From: Evansella tamaricis
Lineage (GTDB): Bacteria > Bacillota > Bacilli > Bacillales > Salisediminibacteriaceae
DNA length: 64,000 bases
NCBI RefSeq assembly: GCF_019042215.1
Contig: NZ_JAHQCS010000121.1
Coordinates: 62,001 to 126,000 of the forward strand
Direction of reading: 5' to 3'
Below, piece after piece: positions 54,961-63,128 of the stretch. Under the pieces are notes generated by a model. That model was not told the DNA's origin, made no database searches, and saw only the letters and a program-made list of their open reading frames with translations. Both the position numbers and the translations under genes were made by a program. Within the stretch, counting starts at the first letter, position 1. The number at the start of each line of letters is the position of its first letter.

Positions 54961-56667
54961 CTACTTATTCCTTATGATTGTATTCTTCTGGCTCATCAAA
55001 GCAATTAATTCCCCATTGATTCTTTGATACTCTTCTGTGTCTCGTAAAAATAACGGTAACTTCCCTAGTAATTCCGTTATTTTTGTCTCAATGACCCATA
55101 ACTCTTCCTGAGAATCACCTGCTGATTTTCGATTTTTCCGTTCTTCATACTCTTTCAATCCCATTTCTATTCTTTTAATTTCTTTATTTTCTATAATAAG
55201 CAATTTATCACAAAGTTTTTCCATAAAATAATGGTCATGGGAAACAATAATGAGTGTTCCTGTATAATACTTTAAAGTTTCCTCCAATTGCTCCCTGCTC
55301 GGAAGATCCAAGTGATTCGTCGGTTCATCTAAAATAAGCACATCATAATCTTGGAGTATCATATAAACTAGTTTTACTCTCGTTCTTTGCCCAAGGCTAA
55401 GGGTTTCCATTGGTTCCGACAATTGTTTGTTTTTTAAACCCATGTTTGCTAGTATGGTCCTTGCCTTAGAAATTCGTTCTCGCTCAGGAATATCCAAGAA
55501 CTCAAGGGCACTTTTTTGAACAGGTAGATCATTCACATCTTGACTAAGGTAGGCTATCTTTAAGGATTCACTTTTCCACAACTTTCCTGATGAAACCTCT
55601 TCCTGGCCCAGCAACATCTTAATGAATGTGGTTTTTCCCGCTCCATTAGATCCAAATAATCCGATTTTCTCTCCCTGTTTCACATAAAAATAGCTGCTCT
55701 GAAAGAGAATTTTCTGACCAAATGTTTTCGATACGTTCTGTGCCTCCAGGATACGTTTTCCCCGTTTCCCATCTGCCTCAAACTGAAAGGAAATAGATGT
55801 TTCATCTTTAGGTTTTTCTACTTCATCTTGGGATAATTGTAACTCCAGTCGGTTTAATTTTGATTTAATTTGTTTATCTTTTTTCTTTGCCTGGACTCTT
55901 CCATATTCCTTTATACCTGACTCTAAACTGACTCCTGTTTTTCCCGCCTCCCGATGACCCTTAGTGGACCATTGTTTTAAGGTTGCAATTTGTTCGTATA
56001 TTAAACTGATTTTATTTTGTTGTTTTTCATAGTCGCGACGATGTTTTTCCCGCTCCATTTTTTTCAATTCCTGATAAGTTGTATAATTTCCTTTATACTC
56101 CTTCACATTAAAATCTTCGATCTCCATTATTTTTGAAACTATTTTATCAAGAAAATAACGGTCGTGTGAAATAATAATAGCAGAACCTTCAAAAGAATTG
56201 ATCTTCTCTATCAGCCAGTTTATTCCTTGTAAATCTAGATGATTTGTTGGTTCATCCAAGATCAGAATACTTGGTTGACCTTCCCATATTTCTGCTAATG
56301 ATAATTTTAATTTTTCTCCACCACTCAAATGATCAAAACGGATATCTTCCCAATCGTATATTTTCTCTAACCCTAATTCACTTGTCTGATGTAAAAGGCT
56401 ACCATTTTTATGTTTGATGTGATAATCAATTGTATAATCAGTAGATTGAGGTAAATAGCCAATCTGTCTATTCAAGGACACCATCTTAACTGTCCCTTTA
56501 TCAGGATGAAGAAACCCCATTAGTAATTTTACAAGTGTTGTTTTTCCAGTTCCATTCCAGCCTACCAATCCAATTTTTTCACCTTTCTTAATATCAAAAG
56601 ACATACTTTTAAAGATCTGTTTATCTCCATAACTTTTGTCTACATTTCGAACTTGAATGATTGTCAT
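54961..56667 (-). CDS. ABC-F ribosome-protection protein (antibiotic resistance type)
   Basis: 568 aa, two ABC domains, no TM. Domain 1: Walker A GWNGTGKTT, signature LSGGEKLKL. Linker (about 200-270, EREKHRRDYEKQQNKI) is the antibiotic-resistance-domain region. Domain 2: GSNGAGKTT, LSLGQRTR, LDEPTNHLD. A C-terminal coiled-coil extension of about 70 residues is present, as in VmlR-type proteins. Such proteins displace bound antibiotics (lincosamides, pleuromutilins, streptogramin A) from the 50S subunit. The second ATG (56667) is used, with GAGGTG 6 nt upstream. Regulated by the attenuator upstream. Confidence 0.88.
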   Translation of the reverse strand: MTIIQVRNVDKSYGDKQIFKSMSFDIKKGEKIGLVGWNGTGKTTLVKLLMGFLHPDKGTVKMVSLNRQIGYLPQSTDYTIDYHIKHKNGSLLHQTSELGLEKIYDWEDIRFDHLSGGEKLKLSLAEIWEGQPSILILDEPTNHLDLQGINWLIEKINSFEGSAIIISHDRYFLDKIVSKIMEIEDFNVKEYKGNYTTYQELKKMEREKHRRDYEKQQNKISLIYEQIATLKQWSTKGHREAGKTGVSLESGIKEYGRVQAKKKDKQIKSKLNRLELQLSQDEVEKPKDETSISFQFEADGKRGKRILEAQNVSKTFGQKILFQSSYFYVKQGEKIGLFGSNGAGKTTFIKMLLGQEEVSSGKLWKSESLKIAYLSQDVNDLPVQKSALEFLDIPERERISKARTILANMGLKNKQLSEPMETLSLGQRTRVKLVYMILQDYDVLILDEPTNHLDLPSREQLEETLKYYTGTLIIVSHDHYFMEKLCDKLLIIENKEIKRIEMGLKEYEERKNRKSAGDSQEELWVIETKITELLGKLPLFLRDTEEYQRINGELIALMSQKNTIIRNK

Positions 56668-56885
56668 TAGTTTCACCTCTTGGATTAAAGAATCAGATCA
56701 GGGAGGTGAATAAATGTAAAAAAACCTCCCTATGTTCCTAGAGAGGATCTTACAAAAAATAATTATGACCTTAATAAACCGAATACATTGCATCTTAAAA
56801 TAGATAGCAAACGGAATAAAACATCTAATTTAACAGATGGGTTAAAAAGGGCATACTAATCCAATTCTCTAGGTTCCTCATTTTA
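56668..56885 (-). promoter_or_regulatory. ABC-F leader with transcription attenuator
   Basis: 218-nt leader. Terminator: CCTCTCTA...TAGGGAGG (56725-56746) followed by TTTTTTT (56724-56718). Near the leader's 5' end CCTAGAGA (around 56873-56866) can pair with TCTCTAGG of the terminator stem, giving an antiterminator. A 9-codon frame MPFLTHLLN begins near 56853 and could be the leader peptide whose stalling switches the structure. Antibiotic-induced stalling is known for ARE ABC-F genes; here it is inferred. Confidence 0.65.
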
Positions 56886-57028
56886 TTCTTATGAGTACTC
56901 TAAAAAAAGGATTAATACTTCATTGCTCCTTTACCATCCCTTTCAAATTAACATACAATACCCTTTTAGTATATTCCAATTCAATTATTTGTCAATCAAA
57001 TTTCTTCTAAAATATGGATATCTTTCAT

Positions 57029-57280
57029 TTAGAATAACAGTTCATATACTTCATTTAATTCTTTGGCACGTTCGGCATCTAACTCATCCCTGGCATAGTC
57101 AATTTCAGCCCTCAATATTTTATTAAGGACAACAGTCTCCTCTTCACTTAAATCTCTGACAAACTCCCCTTCTCCTTTGTATTCTTTCCTTTCTAATTTT
57201 TCATAAATTCCCTTTGAAACATGATTATATTCAATATGGTTAGAAAGGGATTCTCTTAAATAAGCCAGTGTTTTTTCCAA
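57029..57280 (-). CDS. CsgA-like sporulation protein (sigma-G dependent type)
   Basis: 83 aa. From TTG 57280 the product reads MEKTLAYLRESLSNHIEYN and ends ERAKELNEVYELLF, closely recalling the B. subtilis CsgA forespore protein pattern (LGYLRESLSNHLE...KELNEVYELL). TTG is preceded by AGGTG at 6 nt; the GTG at 57289 overlaps that site. Helical and soluble. Assignment from memory of the family, not from a search. Confidence 0.65.
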   Translation of the reverse strand: MEKTLAYLRESLSNHIEYNHVSKGIYEKLERKEYKGEGEFVRDLSEEETVVLNKILRAEIDYARDELDAERAKELNEVYELLF

Positions 57281-57372
57281 GCTGTTCACCTACTTTTGGG
57301 AATATGTAAAGTACAGAAATAGGATGCTATACTTCCCCCAATTGCATACATAATTATGCTAAATTGCTGGAA

Positions 57373-57523
57373 TAAGAAAAGCGCAAGCGCCTATGGTCAC
57401 GAGCGTAGGGCAGTGGAGGAATGACAACTGAAGTCCGCTCTTTGACTTCAGTTGTCACTTCCGAAGTGTCCCGTAGCGAGTAGGCGATGGAGCTAGACAA
57501 TGCCCGAATGTGCCAAATCATAT
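57373..57523. repeat. Family B element, copy B6 (full length)
   Basis: Starts AAGAAAAGCGCAAGCGCC, has the perfect internal hairpin GACAACTGAAGTC...GACTTCAGTTGTC and ends TGCCCGAATGTGCCAAA. Same order of parts as B4. Confidence 0.85.
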
Positions 57524-57550
57524 AAATTCTCAGCTTACAAGATAGACAGA

Positions 57551-57692
57551 AAGAGGCTGAGACAAAAGTATTTAATCAATGTCAGCCCCGAACGAATGGA
57601 TGGTTGTTACAAGCATTAGCTCCGGAAATGTCCTTCGCAATGGTTTGTATTGTTCGGATTATCAATTAAACACTTTATGCTCCAGCCTCTTC
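57551..57692 (-). repeat. Family A element, copy A5
   Basis: AAGAGGCTGAGACAAAAG...CTTTATGCTCCAGCCTCTT. Inverted relative to A1, next to B6 and 12 nt beyond the stop of proS. Confidence 0.8.
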
Positions 57693-57704
57693 TAAACAAC
57701 CTTA

Positions 57705-59135
57705 TTAATATGCTTTTGCCCAGTAAACCATATGTTTCGCTTTTCTTCCGCAACAAACACAATTTTCATCTAAGTTTTCCTGTTCAAATGGAATACAACG
57801 GGATGTTACACCAGTTTCCTCTTTTATTTTTTCTTCACAAGCTTGATCGCCACACCACATGGCCTTTACGAATCCTTGATTTTCCTTGAATGTCTTTTTA
57901 AAGCTATCATAATCCTTTTCCACATGCGTTTTTGCTTCCATTTTCTTTTTAGCATTATCATACAAGGACTGCTGGATTTCCTCCAATAAAGTAGTGATTT
58001 TGACTTCTAATTCTTCGTTTGGAACAAATAACTTTTCCCCAGTGTCCCTGCGCACAAGAACTACTTGATTTTTCTCGATATCCTTTGGTCCAACTTCTAA
58101 TCGTAAAGGAACACCTTTCATTTCGTATTCATTATACTTCCATCCAGGCTTCTTATCACTTGCGTCTATTCCAACTCGGAAAGTATTCGACAATTTCTCT
58201 TTTAATTCATATGCGTGATCAAGGACACCTTCCTTATGTTGCGCCACAGGAATAATCATGACTTCCGTTGGAGCCACTTTTGGAGGAATAATCAGACCCC
58301 TGTCGTCACCATGAACCATAATCATCGCCCCTATGACACGGGTTGTAAATCCCCATGACGTCTGATGGACGTATTGTAGTTCCCCATTTTGATCAGTATA
58401 TTGAATTCCAAATGCCTTTGCAAAACCGTCCCCAAAATGATGAGAAGTGGCAGTCTGCAGTGCTTTTCCATCGTGCATTAAACTTTCAATAGTATAGGTT
58501 AATTTTGCACCTGCGAATTTTTCCTTTTCCGTTTTTTGACCTTTAATAACTGGAATTGCTAAGTAGTTTTCTGCAATTTCCCCATAGACGTTAAGCATTT
58601 TTACCGTTTCTTCTAAGGCATCTTCATCCGTTGCATGTGCCGTATGACCTTCCTGCCACAAAAACTCCAATGTACGTAGAAACGGTCTTGTTGTTTTTTC
58701 CCATCTTACAACGTTAGACCACTGGTTATACAACTTCGGTAAATCACGGAATGAGTGAATAATTTTTTTATAATGTTCGCAAAACAGTACTTCTGATGTA
58801 GGGCGTACACATAGACGCTCCTCTAGTTTTTCGGTACCACCATGTGTTACCCATGCCACTTCTGGGGCAAATCCTTCAATGTGATCCTTTTCCCTTTGAA
58901 GTAGGCTCTCAGGAATAAACAGCGGCATATAAACGTTTTCATGACCTGTTTCTTTAATCCTTCTGTCAAGGGCCCCTTTAATGTTTTCCCATAAGGCATA
59001 CCCATACGGGCGAATAATCATAGATCCCCTTACACTGGAATAATCCACAAGATCGGCTTTAGTAACAATATCTGTATACCATTGGGCAAAGTCTTCGTCC
59101 ATTGCCGTGACTTCTTTTACAAACTTCTTTTCCAT
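57705..59135 (-). CDS. proS: Prolyl-tRNA synthetase (short, eukaryote/archaea-like type)
   Basis: 476 aa class II synthetase that charges tRNA-Pro. Motif 1 [16 protein letters not shown], motif 2 [20 protein letters not shown], motif 3 [15 protein letters not shown], anticodon domain, and a Cys-containing C-terminus (CGDQAC...CVCCGRK...YWAKAY). The bacterial-type editing insert between motifs 2 and 3 is absent, so this is the 'ProS type 3' form. ATG 59135 has GGAG 8 nt upstream; the longer in-frame start is inside the leader. Controlled by the T-box upstream. Confidence 0.94.
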   Translation of the reverse strand: MEKKFVKEVTAMDEDFAQWYTDIVTKADLVDYSSVRGSMIIRPYGYALWENIKGALDRRIKETGHENVYMPLFIPESLLQREKDHIEGFAPEVAWVTHGGTEKLEERLCVRPTSEVLFCEHYKKIIHSFRDLPKLYNQWSNVVRWEKTTRPFLRTLEFLWQEGHTAHATDEDALEETVKMLNVYGEIAENYLAIPVIKGQKTEKEKFAGAKLTYTIESLMHDGKALQTATSHHFGDGFAKAFGIQYTDQNGELQYVHQTSWGFTTRVIGAMIMVHGDDRGLIIPPKVAPTEVMIIPVAQHKEGVLDHAYELKEKLSNTFRVGIDASDKKPGWKYNEYEMKGVPLRLEVGPKDIEKNQVVLVRRDTGEKLFVPNEELEVKITTLLEEIQQSLYDNAKKKMEAKTHVEKDYDSFKKTFKENQGFVKAMWCGDQACEEKIKEETGVTSRCIPFEQENLDENCVCCGRKAKHMVYWAKAY

Positions 59136-59175
59136 TTTGTTCACTCCATTTCTCAAAAAATATGTTCGCAGAAAA

Positions 59176-59402
59176 CAAAAAAAGCCCTCATCCCTAAAAG
59201 GGACCAAGACTTGGCGGTACCACCCTAATTTATAAAACCAAGAATAGGCTTTATACTCTTATCATGATAACGGAATGGATCCGCTGCGGTTTACGCAGAA
59301 CTCCGAGGCAGGTTCAAAAGGTTGTCATAGGAGCCTTTCAGCTGTGAACTCCCTCTCTGGAAAGACATGGACCATTTTTACTTTTCCTCTTCTTCGTCAA
59401 AG
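59176..59402 (-). promoter_or_regulatory. T-box leader of proS, Pro specifier
   Basis: Minus strand: stem I (around 59390-59300) with GAACCTGCCTC, where CCT at 59312-59310 directly after GAA is the specifier and is a proline codon. The T-box sequence AGGGTGGTACCGCC lies at 59226-59213. A terminator follows (GGTCCCTTTTAGGGAT region, then CTTTTTTT). Uncharged tRNA-Pro would stabilise the antiterminator. Confidence 0.88.
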
Positions 59403-59517
59403 GTTATTTTCCAAAAAATTATACCCATCTATCCATATACTGTCAAGTATTACATAAGTATTTTATTATCATACACTATTCTACCTTCTTTTTTTCGTGC
59501 ATGGAATAATTTTATGA

Positions 59518-60153
59518 TTAAGAATCTTTTATAATCGTTTCTATTTCATCTATTGTCATGTTTTGTTTTATACCAGGTAATTTGCTTATATATGTAAATA
59601 TTTCCCCATCCGATAGGTCTAAGTCATTTTTCAGGCCATTAATAATTGTTTTTAAATACGCAGGGGAAGGTTTTCTAATCTCAACATATTCTAGTTCTTC
59701 AGGATGTGTAAACGTAAAGATAGGGTATCCTGCATCTTCTCCAAGATAAACAATATTCCCGTACCAAGAATCCCTAAATACTTTAGAACCTAACTGCCTC
59801 ACTTCTCCCAAGTTAAGAATTAAATCCTCTATTCCATGATTTTCCTGACTTACAACATCAATAAACTGCTCTTCCGTAATTAAATACATATTACTGTATG
59901 TACGGATATCCTCATCCTTCTTAAGTCCTATAAAGGCAACTCCTTGATCTTGCCATCTTTTTGATTTTTTTGCAAAAACCATTTGGTAATTCATGACATA
60001 GGCTTTTTCATCAACAGGTAAAGAATGATCCCTGCAACCTGTTTCTGCCTTATCGGATCCTTTCGGTGTCCCACCTTGAATATAACAAAGGAAACGTTGT
60101 TTGTTCATGTTAGATCCATAACTAGCATACCAGACATAGTTGTTCGCTTTCAT
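59518..60153 (-). CDS. GGCT-fold-like protein (gamma-glutamylcyclotransferase-like)
   Basis: 211 aa. VWYASYGSNMNKQRF at residues 6-20 contains the YGSNM signature of the gamma-glutamylcyclotransferase/AIG2-like fold. The rest is unusual in length and has an inserted region (FAKKSKRWQDQGVAFIGL). The second ATG (60153) is chosen because AGAGGGA lies 4 nt before it. It starts 31 nt downstream of the HEPN-methyltransferase gene, a clear two-gene unit. Substrate unknown. Confidence 0.7.
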   Translation of the reverse strand: MKANNYVWYASYGSNMNKQRFLCYIQGGTPKGSDKAETGCRDHSLPVDEKAYVMNYQMVFAKKSKRWQDQGVAFIGLKKDEDIRTYSNMYLITEEQFIDVVSQENHGIEDLILNLGEVRQLGSKVFRDSWYGNIVYLGEDAGYPIFTFTHPEELEYVEIRKPSPAYLKTIINGLKNDLDLSDGEIFTYISKLPGIKQNMTIDEIETIIKDS

Positions 60154-60183
60154 CGTATCCCTCTCTTTTAAATCATTTATCAA

Positions 60184-61644
60184 TTATCGTTTTCCAATAG
60201 CCACATAATGAATTTCCTGAAAGTAAAAGGATTCATCCAAAAACATCAATTCAATTTCATCCAGAGCATCTTTTAACCATTTATATTCCGTTTGAAAACG
60301 TTCGTTATCAGGAAATTTTTCTGCCCGATTCTTAAAATAGTTATAGCGGAATATGAAATTTTCCTGAAATAGATTATTCCTATCCTCTGAATTCATTTTT
60401 GTGGTATCTCGGAAATTGTAAAACATTTCCACTTTTTTATATCCGGTTTTCCTTAACTGATGAAAAAACTTCCGGGCATTTTCCCTATCAGATGCACCTG
60501 CCACCTTTTGTGTTAACTCCAATGCAGTTCCAATTAGATTGTATTCATCAGGATAGGCGATTTTTGATCCGTCATCTGATCCCCGGACGATGATATATCC
60601 TCCTGGTTTAATTAGCTTCCTTAAATTGAGAAGTGCCCGTGTTGGATTAGCAAAATGATGGATTGTGAAGGCTGCAAAAACCCAGTCAAACTTTCTTCCC
60701 CCATGTTTTTGGATGATACTATCCATCGTCTCCAAAAAATTGTTGTCTTCAATATCAACAGTATAAAAATGAAACCGATCGTCTTTAATAGTTGCTTTTG
60801 CTTCCTCAATTTTCTCTCTGTTAATATCAATCCCAATAACCTTTTCCACTTCGTTCATTTTACTAAACCGATCATAAGTAACATGTCCTGAGGCACAACC
60901 AATATCAAGAATTCTTAAGTGTTCTTCTCCATCCGATTCATTCAAAATATGTTCAAATACCTTAAAATCAATTTCTTCATAATTTTTTGACTGAAGATGA
61001 AGTCGTAATGCTTCATCTTGTTTGGAAGAGGAGTAACTGGACCTTTCTCTCAAGGATTTATTCACCTTTGGCAATCCGTGAATATCCGGAAGTGCAATTT
61101 CATCCTTGTTACCGCCGATATCTTTCTGATTAGCTACAGTCTCCTCTTTTTTGGAAAATGATTTATTAATCATGTTTTCAAGGTCGGCAAATCCAAGAAT
61201 GGCTAATAAATTCCTCAAATACTCATAGACAATATTTGCTTCCCCACGACTGCAAGTGATTCCATCATGAACAATTCGATTTCTTAGATTTACAATGGAG
61301 GAGAATTCAAGAGTTCGGAGCAGCCCTAAATCTTTCGAAGTGTGATTAGCCCATTTATCCATAAGTTTACTTTCTCGAAAGAGACCAACTAACTCCCCAA
61401 ATCCAAAATCTTCCACACCTTTAGTTCCTTTACCAATCTTACGTTCAATTTCAAGAATTTCTCCCCGTTCCCTAAACGATAAGGAGACAATCGCCTGTTG
61501 GAAGATTTTTTTAAAAACTATTTCGAAAACAGTACAACTTTCTTTTACAGCAACATCATATTCCCCTGAATCAATCATATTTTGGATAAATCCTAGTTTA
61601 TCATCTACGATTTTATTAGGTTCATTTTTAGGATACATATGCAA
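60184..61644 (-). CDS. HEPN-like domain fused to a SAM-dependent methyltransferase
   Basis: 486 aa. N-terminal 160 residues are helical and contain NLRNRIVHDG, an RxxxxH motif like the HEPN active site. A flexible linker (about 170-215) leads to a class I methyltransferase with motif I ILDIGCASGHVTYD and post-I IGIDINREKIEEA, then WVFAAFTIHHFANP (motif IV-like) and LIKPGGYIIVRGS. Substrate unknown. TTG 61644 has AAGG 6 nt upstream; ATG 61638 is an alternative. Probably one transcript with the GGCT-like gene. Confidence 0.78.
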   Translation of the reverse strand: MHMYPKNEPNKIVDDKLGFIQNMIDSGEYDVAVKESCTVFEIVFKKIFQQAIVSLSFRERGEILEIERKIGKGTKGVEDFGFGELVGLFRESKLMDKWANHTSKDLGLLRTLEFSSIVNLRNRIVHDGITCSRGEANIVYEYLRNLLAILGFADLENMINKSFSKKEETVANQKDIGGNKDEIALPDIHGLPKVNKSLRERSSYSSSKQDEALRLHLQSKNYEEIDFKVFEHILNESDGEEHLRILDIGCASGHVTYDRFSKMNEVEKVIGIDINREKIEEAKATIKDDRFHFYTVDIEDNNFLETMDSIIQKHGGRKFDWVFAAFTIHHFANPTRALLNLRKLIKPGGYIIVRGSDDGSKIAYPDEYNLIGTALELTQKVAGASDRENARKFFHQLRKTGYKKVEMFYNFRDTTKMNSEDRNNLFQENFIFRYNYFKNRAEKFPDNERFQTEYKWLKDALDEIELMFLDESFYFQEIHYVAIGKR

Positions 61645-61760
61645 TCACTACCTTAGTGTATATAATTTATCTTTTGCATCATAACTGTTTTCGACAAAAA
61701 CATCTATAATCCTTTAAGCAATTCTCTACTTTCATAAGTGGTTTTTTAGCAATGTATTAT

Positions 61761-62513
61761 TTATCGCTTGAATGTTTCAAACGATTCAGCAATTTTGATC
61801 AGTTCTTCCAATGGTATTTCAACCATTCTTCCGTCAACCCAATCTTCTGGATCGGTAGAATAAATGATATCAAATGTTACCCCATCTTCTTCCCAACTTA
61901 GAATCTGAACGGCACCGTTTGAGAAGTATAGTCCCCTTTTTCCATCTTCCATTTCAATAAGCGAATCTTCACGGAAATGATTTTTATTTAATAACGAATG
62001 GACAGAAACATCCCACTGCTCCACTTCCACCACTTGCTTATTAGATTCATCTAGAGATAGAAAAAAAGTTCGTATTGCTAAATGGGCTGGATCATCTTCA
62101 TATAAATAATGCACTTCGTCCTGCATGACATCCATTGGACCTAAATATTGTTCTTCATAATGGATATCACTCACTTCAAATGGTAAATATGTGGGGAACT
62201 TGATCAATCTGTCAAATTTATCTAACTCCTTCAGATTCTTCAGTTGGGCTTCTGCTACAAAGGAGTGGGGTTGATAAAAATCATTTTCTCCACCATCAGA
62301 AACTAACAAAATTAAAAATAGGCCAATTACTATCGCCCCAGTCAAACTAAAACCTACTCTCTTTATCAATGAGTTCGAAGTGGATTTTTGGTGCTCATAT
62401 ACTTCATTAAACTCTCTTAATGATTGTTGTATCAATGATTTACTTGATGATTTTAATGGAGGTTTTGGAAGAGATTTTAGTTTTTCCTCAATTTCTCTAA
62501 AATCTTTATTCAT
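61761..62513 (-). CDS. Probable anti-sigma factor
   Basis: 250 aa. Cytosolic N-terminal helices (MNKDFREIEEKLKSLPKPP), one TM helix (about 53-73) and an extracellular domain of 180 residues. It overlaps the sigma gene by 8 nt, as expected for an ECF anti-sigma factor. It has no zinc (HxxxCxxC) motif. ATG 62513 is chosen because AGGGGGA lies 7 nt upstream. Binding to the sigma factor is inferred from the operon. Confidence 0.78.
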   Translation of the reverse strand: MNKDFREIEEKLKSLPKPPLKSSSKSLIQQSLREFNEVYEHQKSTSNSLIKRVGFSLTGAIVIGLFLILLVSDGGENDFYQPHSFVAEAQLKNLKELDKFDRLIKFPTYLPFEVSDIHYEEQYLGPMDVMQDEVHYLYEDDPAHLAIRTFFLSLDESNKQVVEVEQWDVSVHSLLNKNHFREDSLIEMEDGKRGLYFSNGAVQILSWEEDGVTFDIIYSTDPEDWVDGRMVEIPLEELIKIAESFETFKR

Positions 62514-63018
62514 AGTCATATCCCCCTAACTTTTCATGTAGTGCTTTTTTTGCCCTGTGGAATGTGGAGCGAACCTTATTTTCTGTCCAACCTAATATGG
62601 AAGACGTCTCTGGAACTGATAATTCCTTAATTCCACGTAAGATTAGGACATCCCGAAAAGTTGGTTTCAATGAGTGAATTGCCTCATACAACAATTGATT
62701 CTCTTCACCCATAACGAAGGAAAGTTCAGGAGTATCTGTCCTAGTTGATTCACTTTCTTCCTTTGACTTGATCAAAAGAAGTAACTTACGTCTTTTTTGT
62801 TTTCTATACTCATCAGTAGCCACATTTCTTGCGATGGTTAATAACCATGTCTTTGGAGAAGCCTCACCAAGGTAAGAATTATAGCCTTTAATCGCCCTTA
62901 TATAAACCTCTTGGACGAGATCCTCTGCCTCTGTCACTCCAGTACGGTAAATGAAAAATTGATAAATATCATCACTGTATAGCGTAAACCAATCTGTTAT
63001 TATTTTCTCTCTCGACAT
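62506..63018 (-). CDS. ECF sigma factor
   Basis: 170 aa. Region 2: AEDLVQEVYIRAIKGYNSYL and WLLTIARNVATDEYRKQKRR; region 4: FRDVLILRGIKELSVPETSSILGWTENKVRS as a helix-turn-helix. It redirects RNA polymerase to a small regulon, probably including its own operon. GGAGGAGAGG ribosome site. Resembles SigX/SigV-type sigma factors; a cognate promoter could not be read with confidence. Confidence 0.92.
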   Translation of the reverse strand: MSREKIITDWFTLYSDDIYQFFIYRTGVTEAEDLVQEVYIRAIKGYNSYLGEASPKTWLLTIARNVATDEYRKQKRRKLLLLIKSKEESESTRTDTPELSFVMGEENQLLYEAIHSLKPTFRDVLILRGIKELSVPETSSILGWTENKVRSTFHRAKKALHEKLGGYDYE

Positions 63019-63128
63019 AACCTCTCCTCCGATATTCTTTCTCTATGTATTAGACTGTGAATCTTAAAAAATATCGCAGTTGTTTAAAAAAATTTAATAT
63101 TCTATCGACATAAAGATTTAATACTTTA

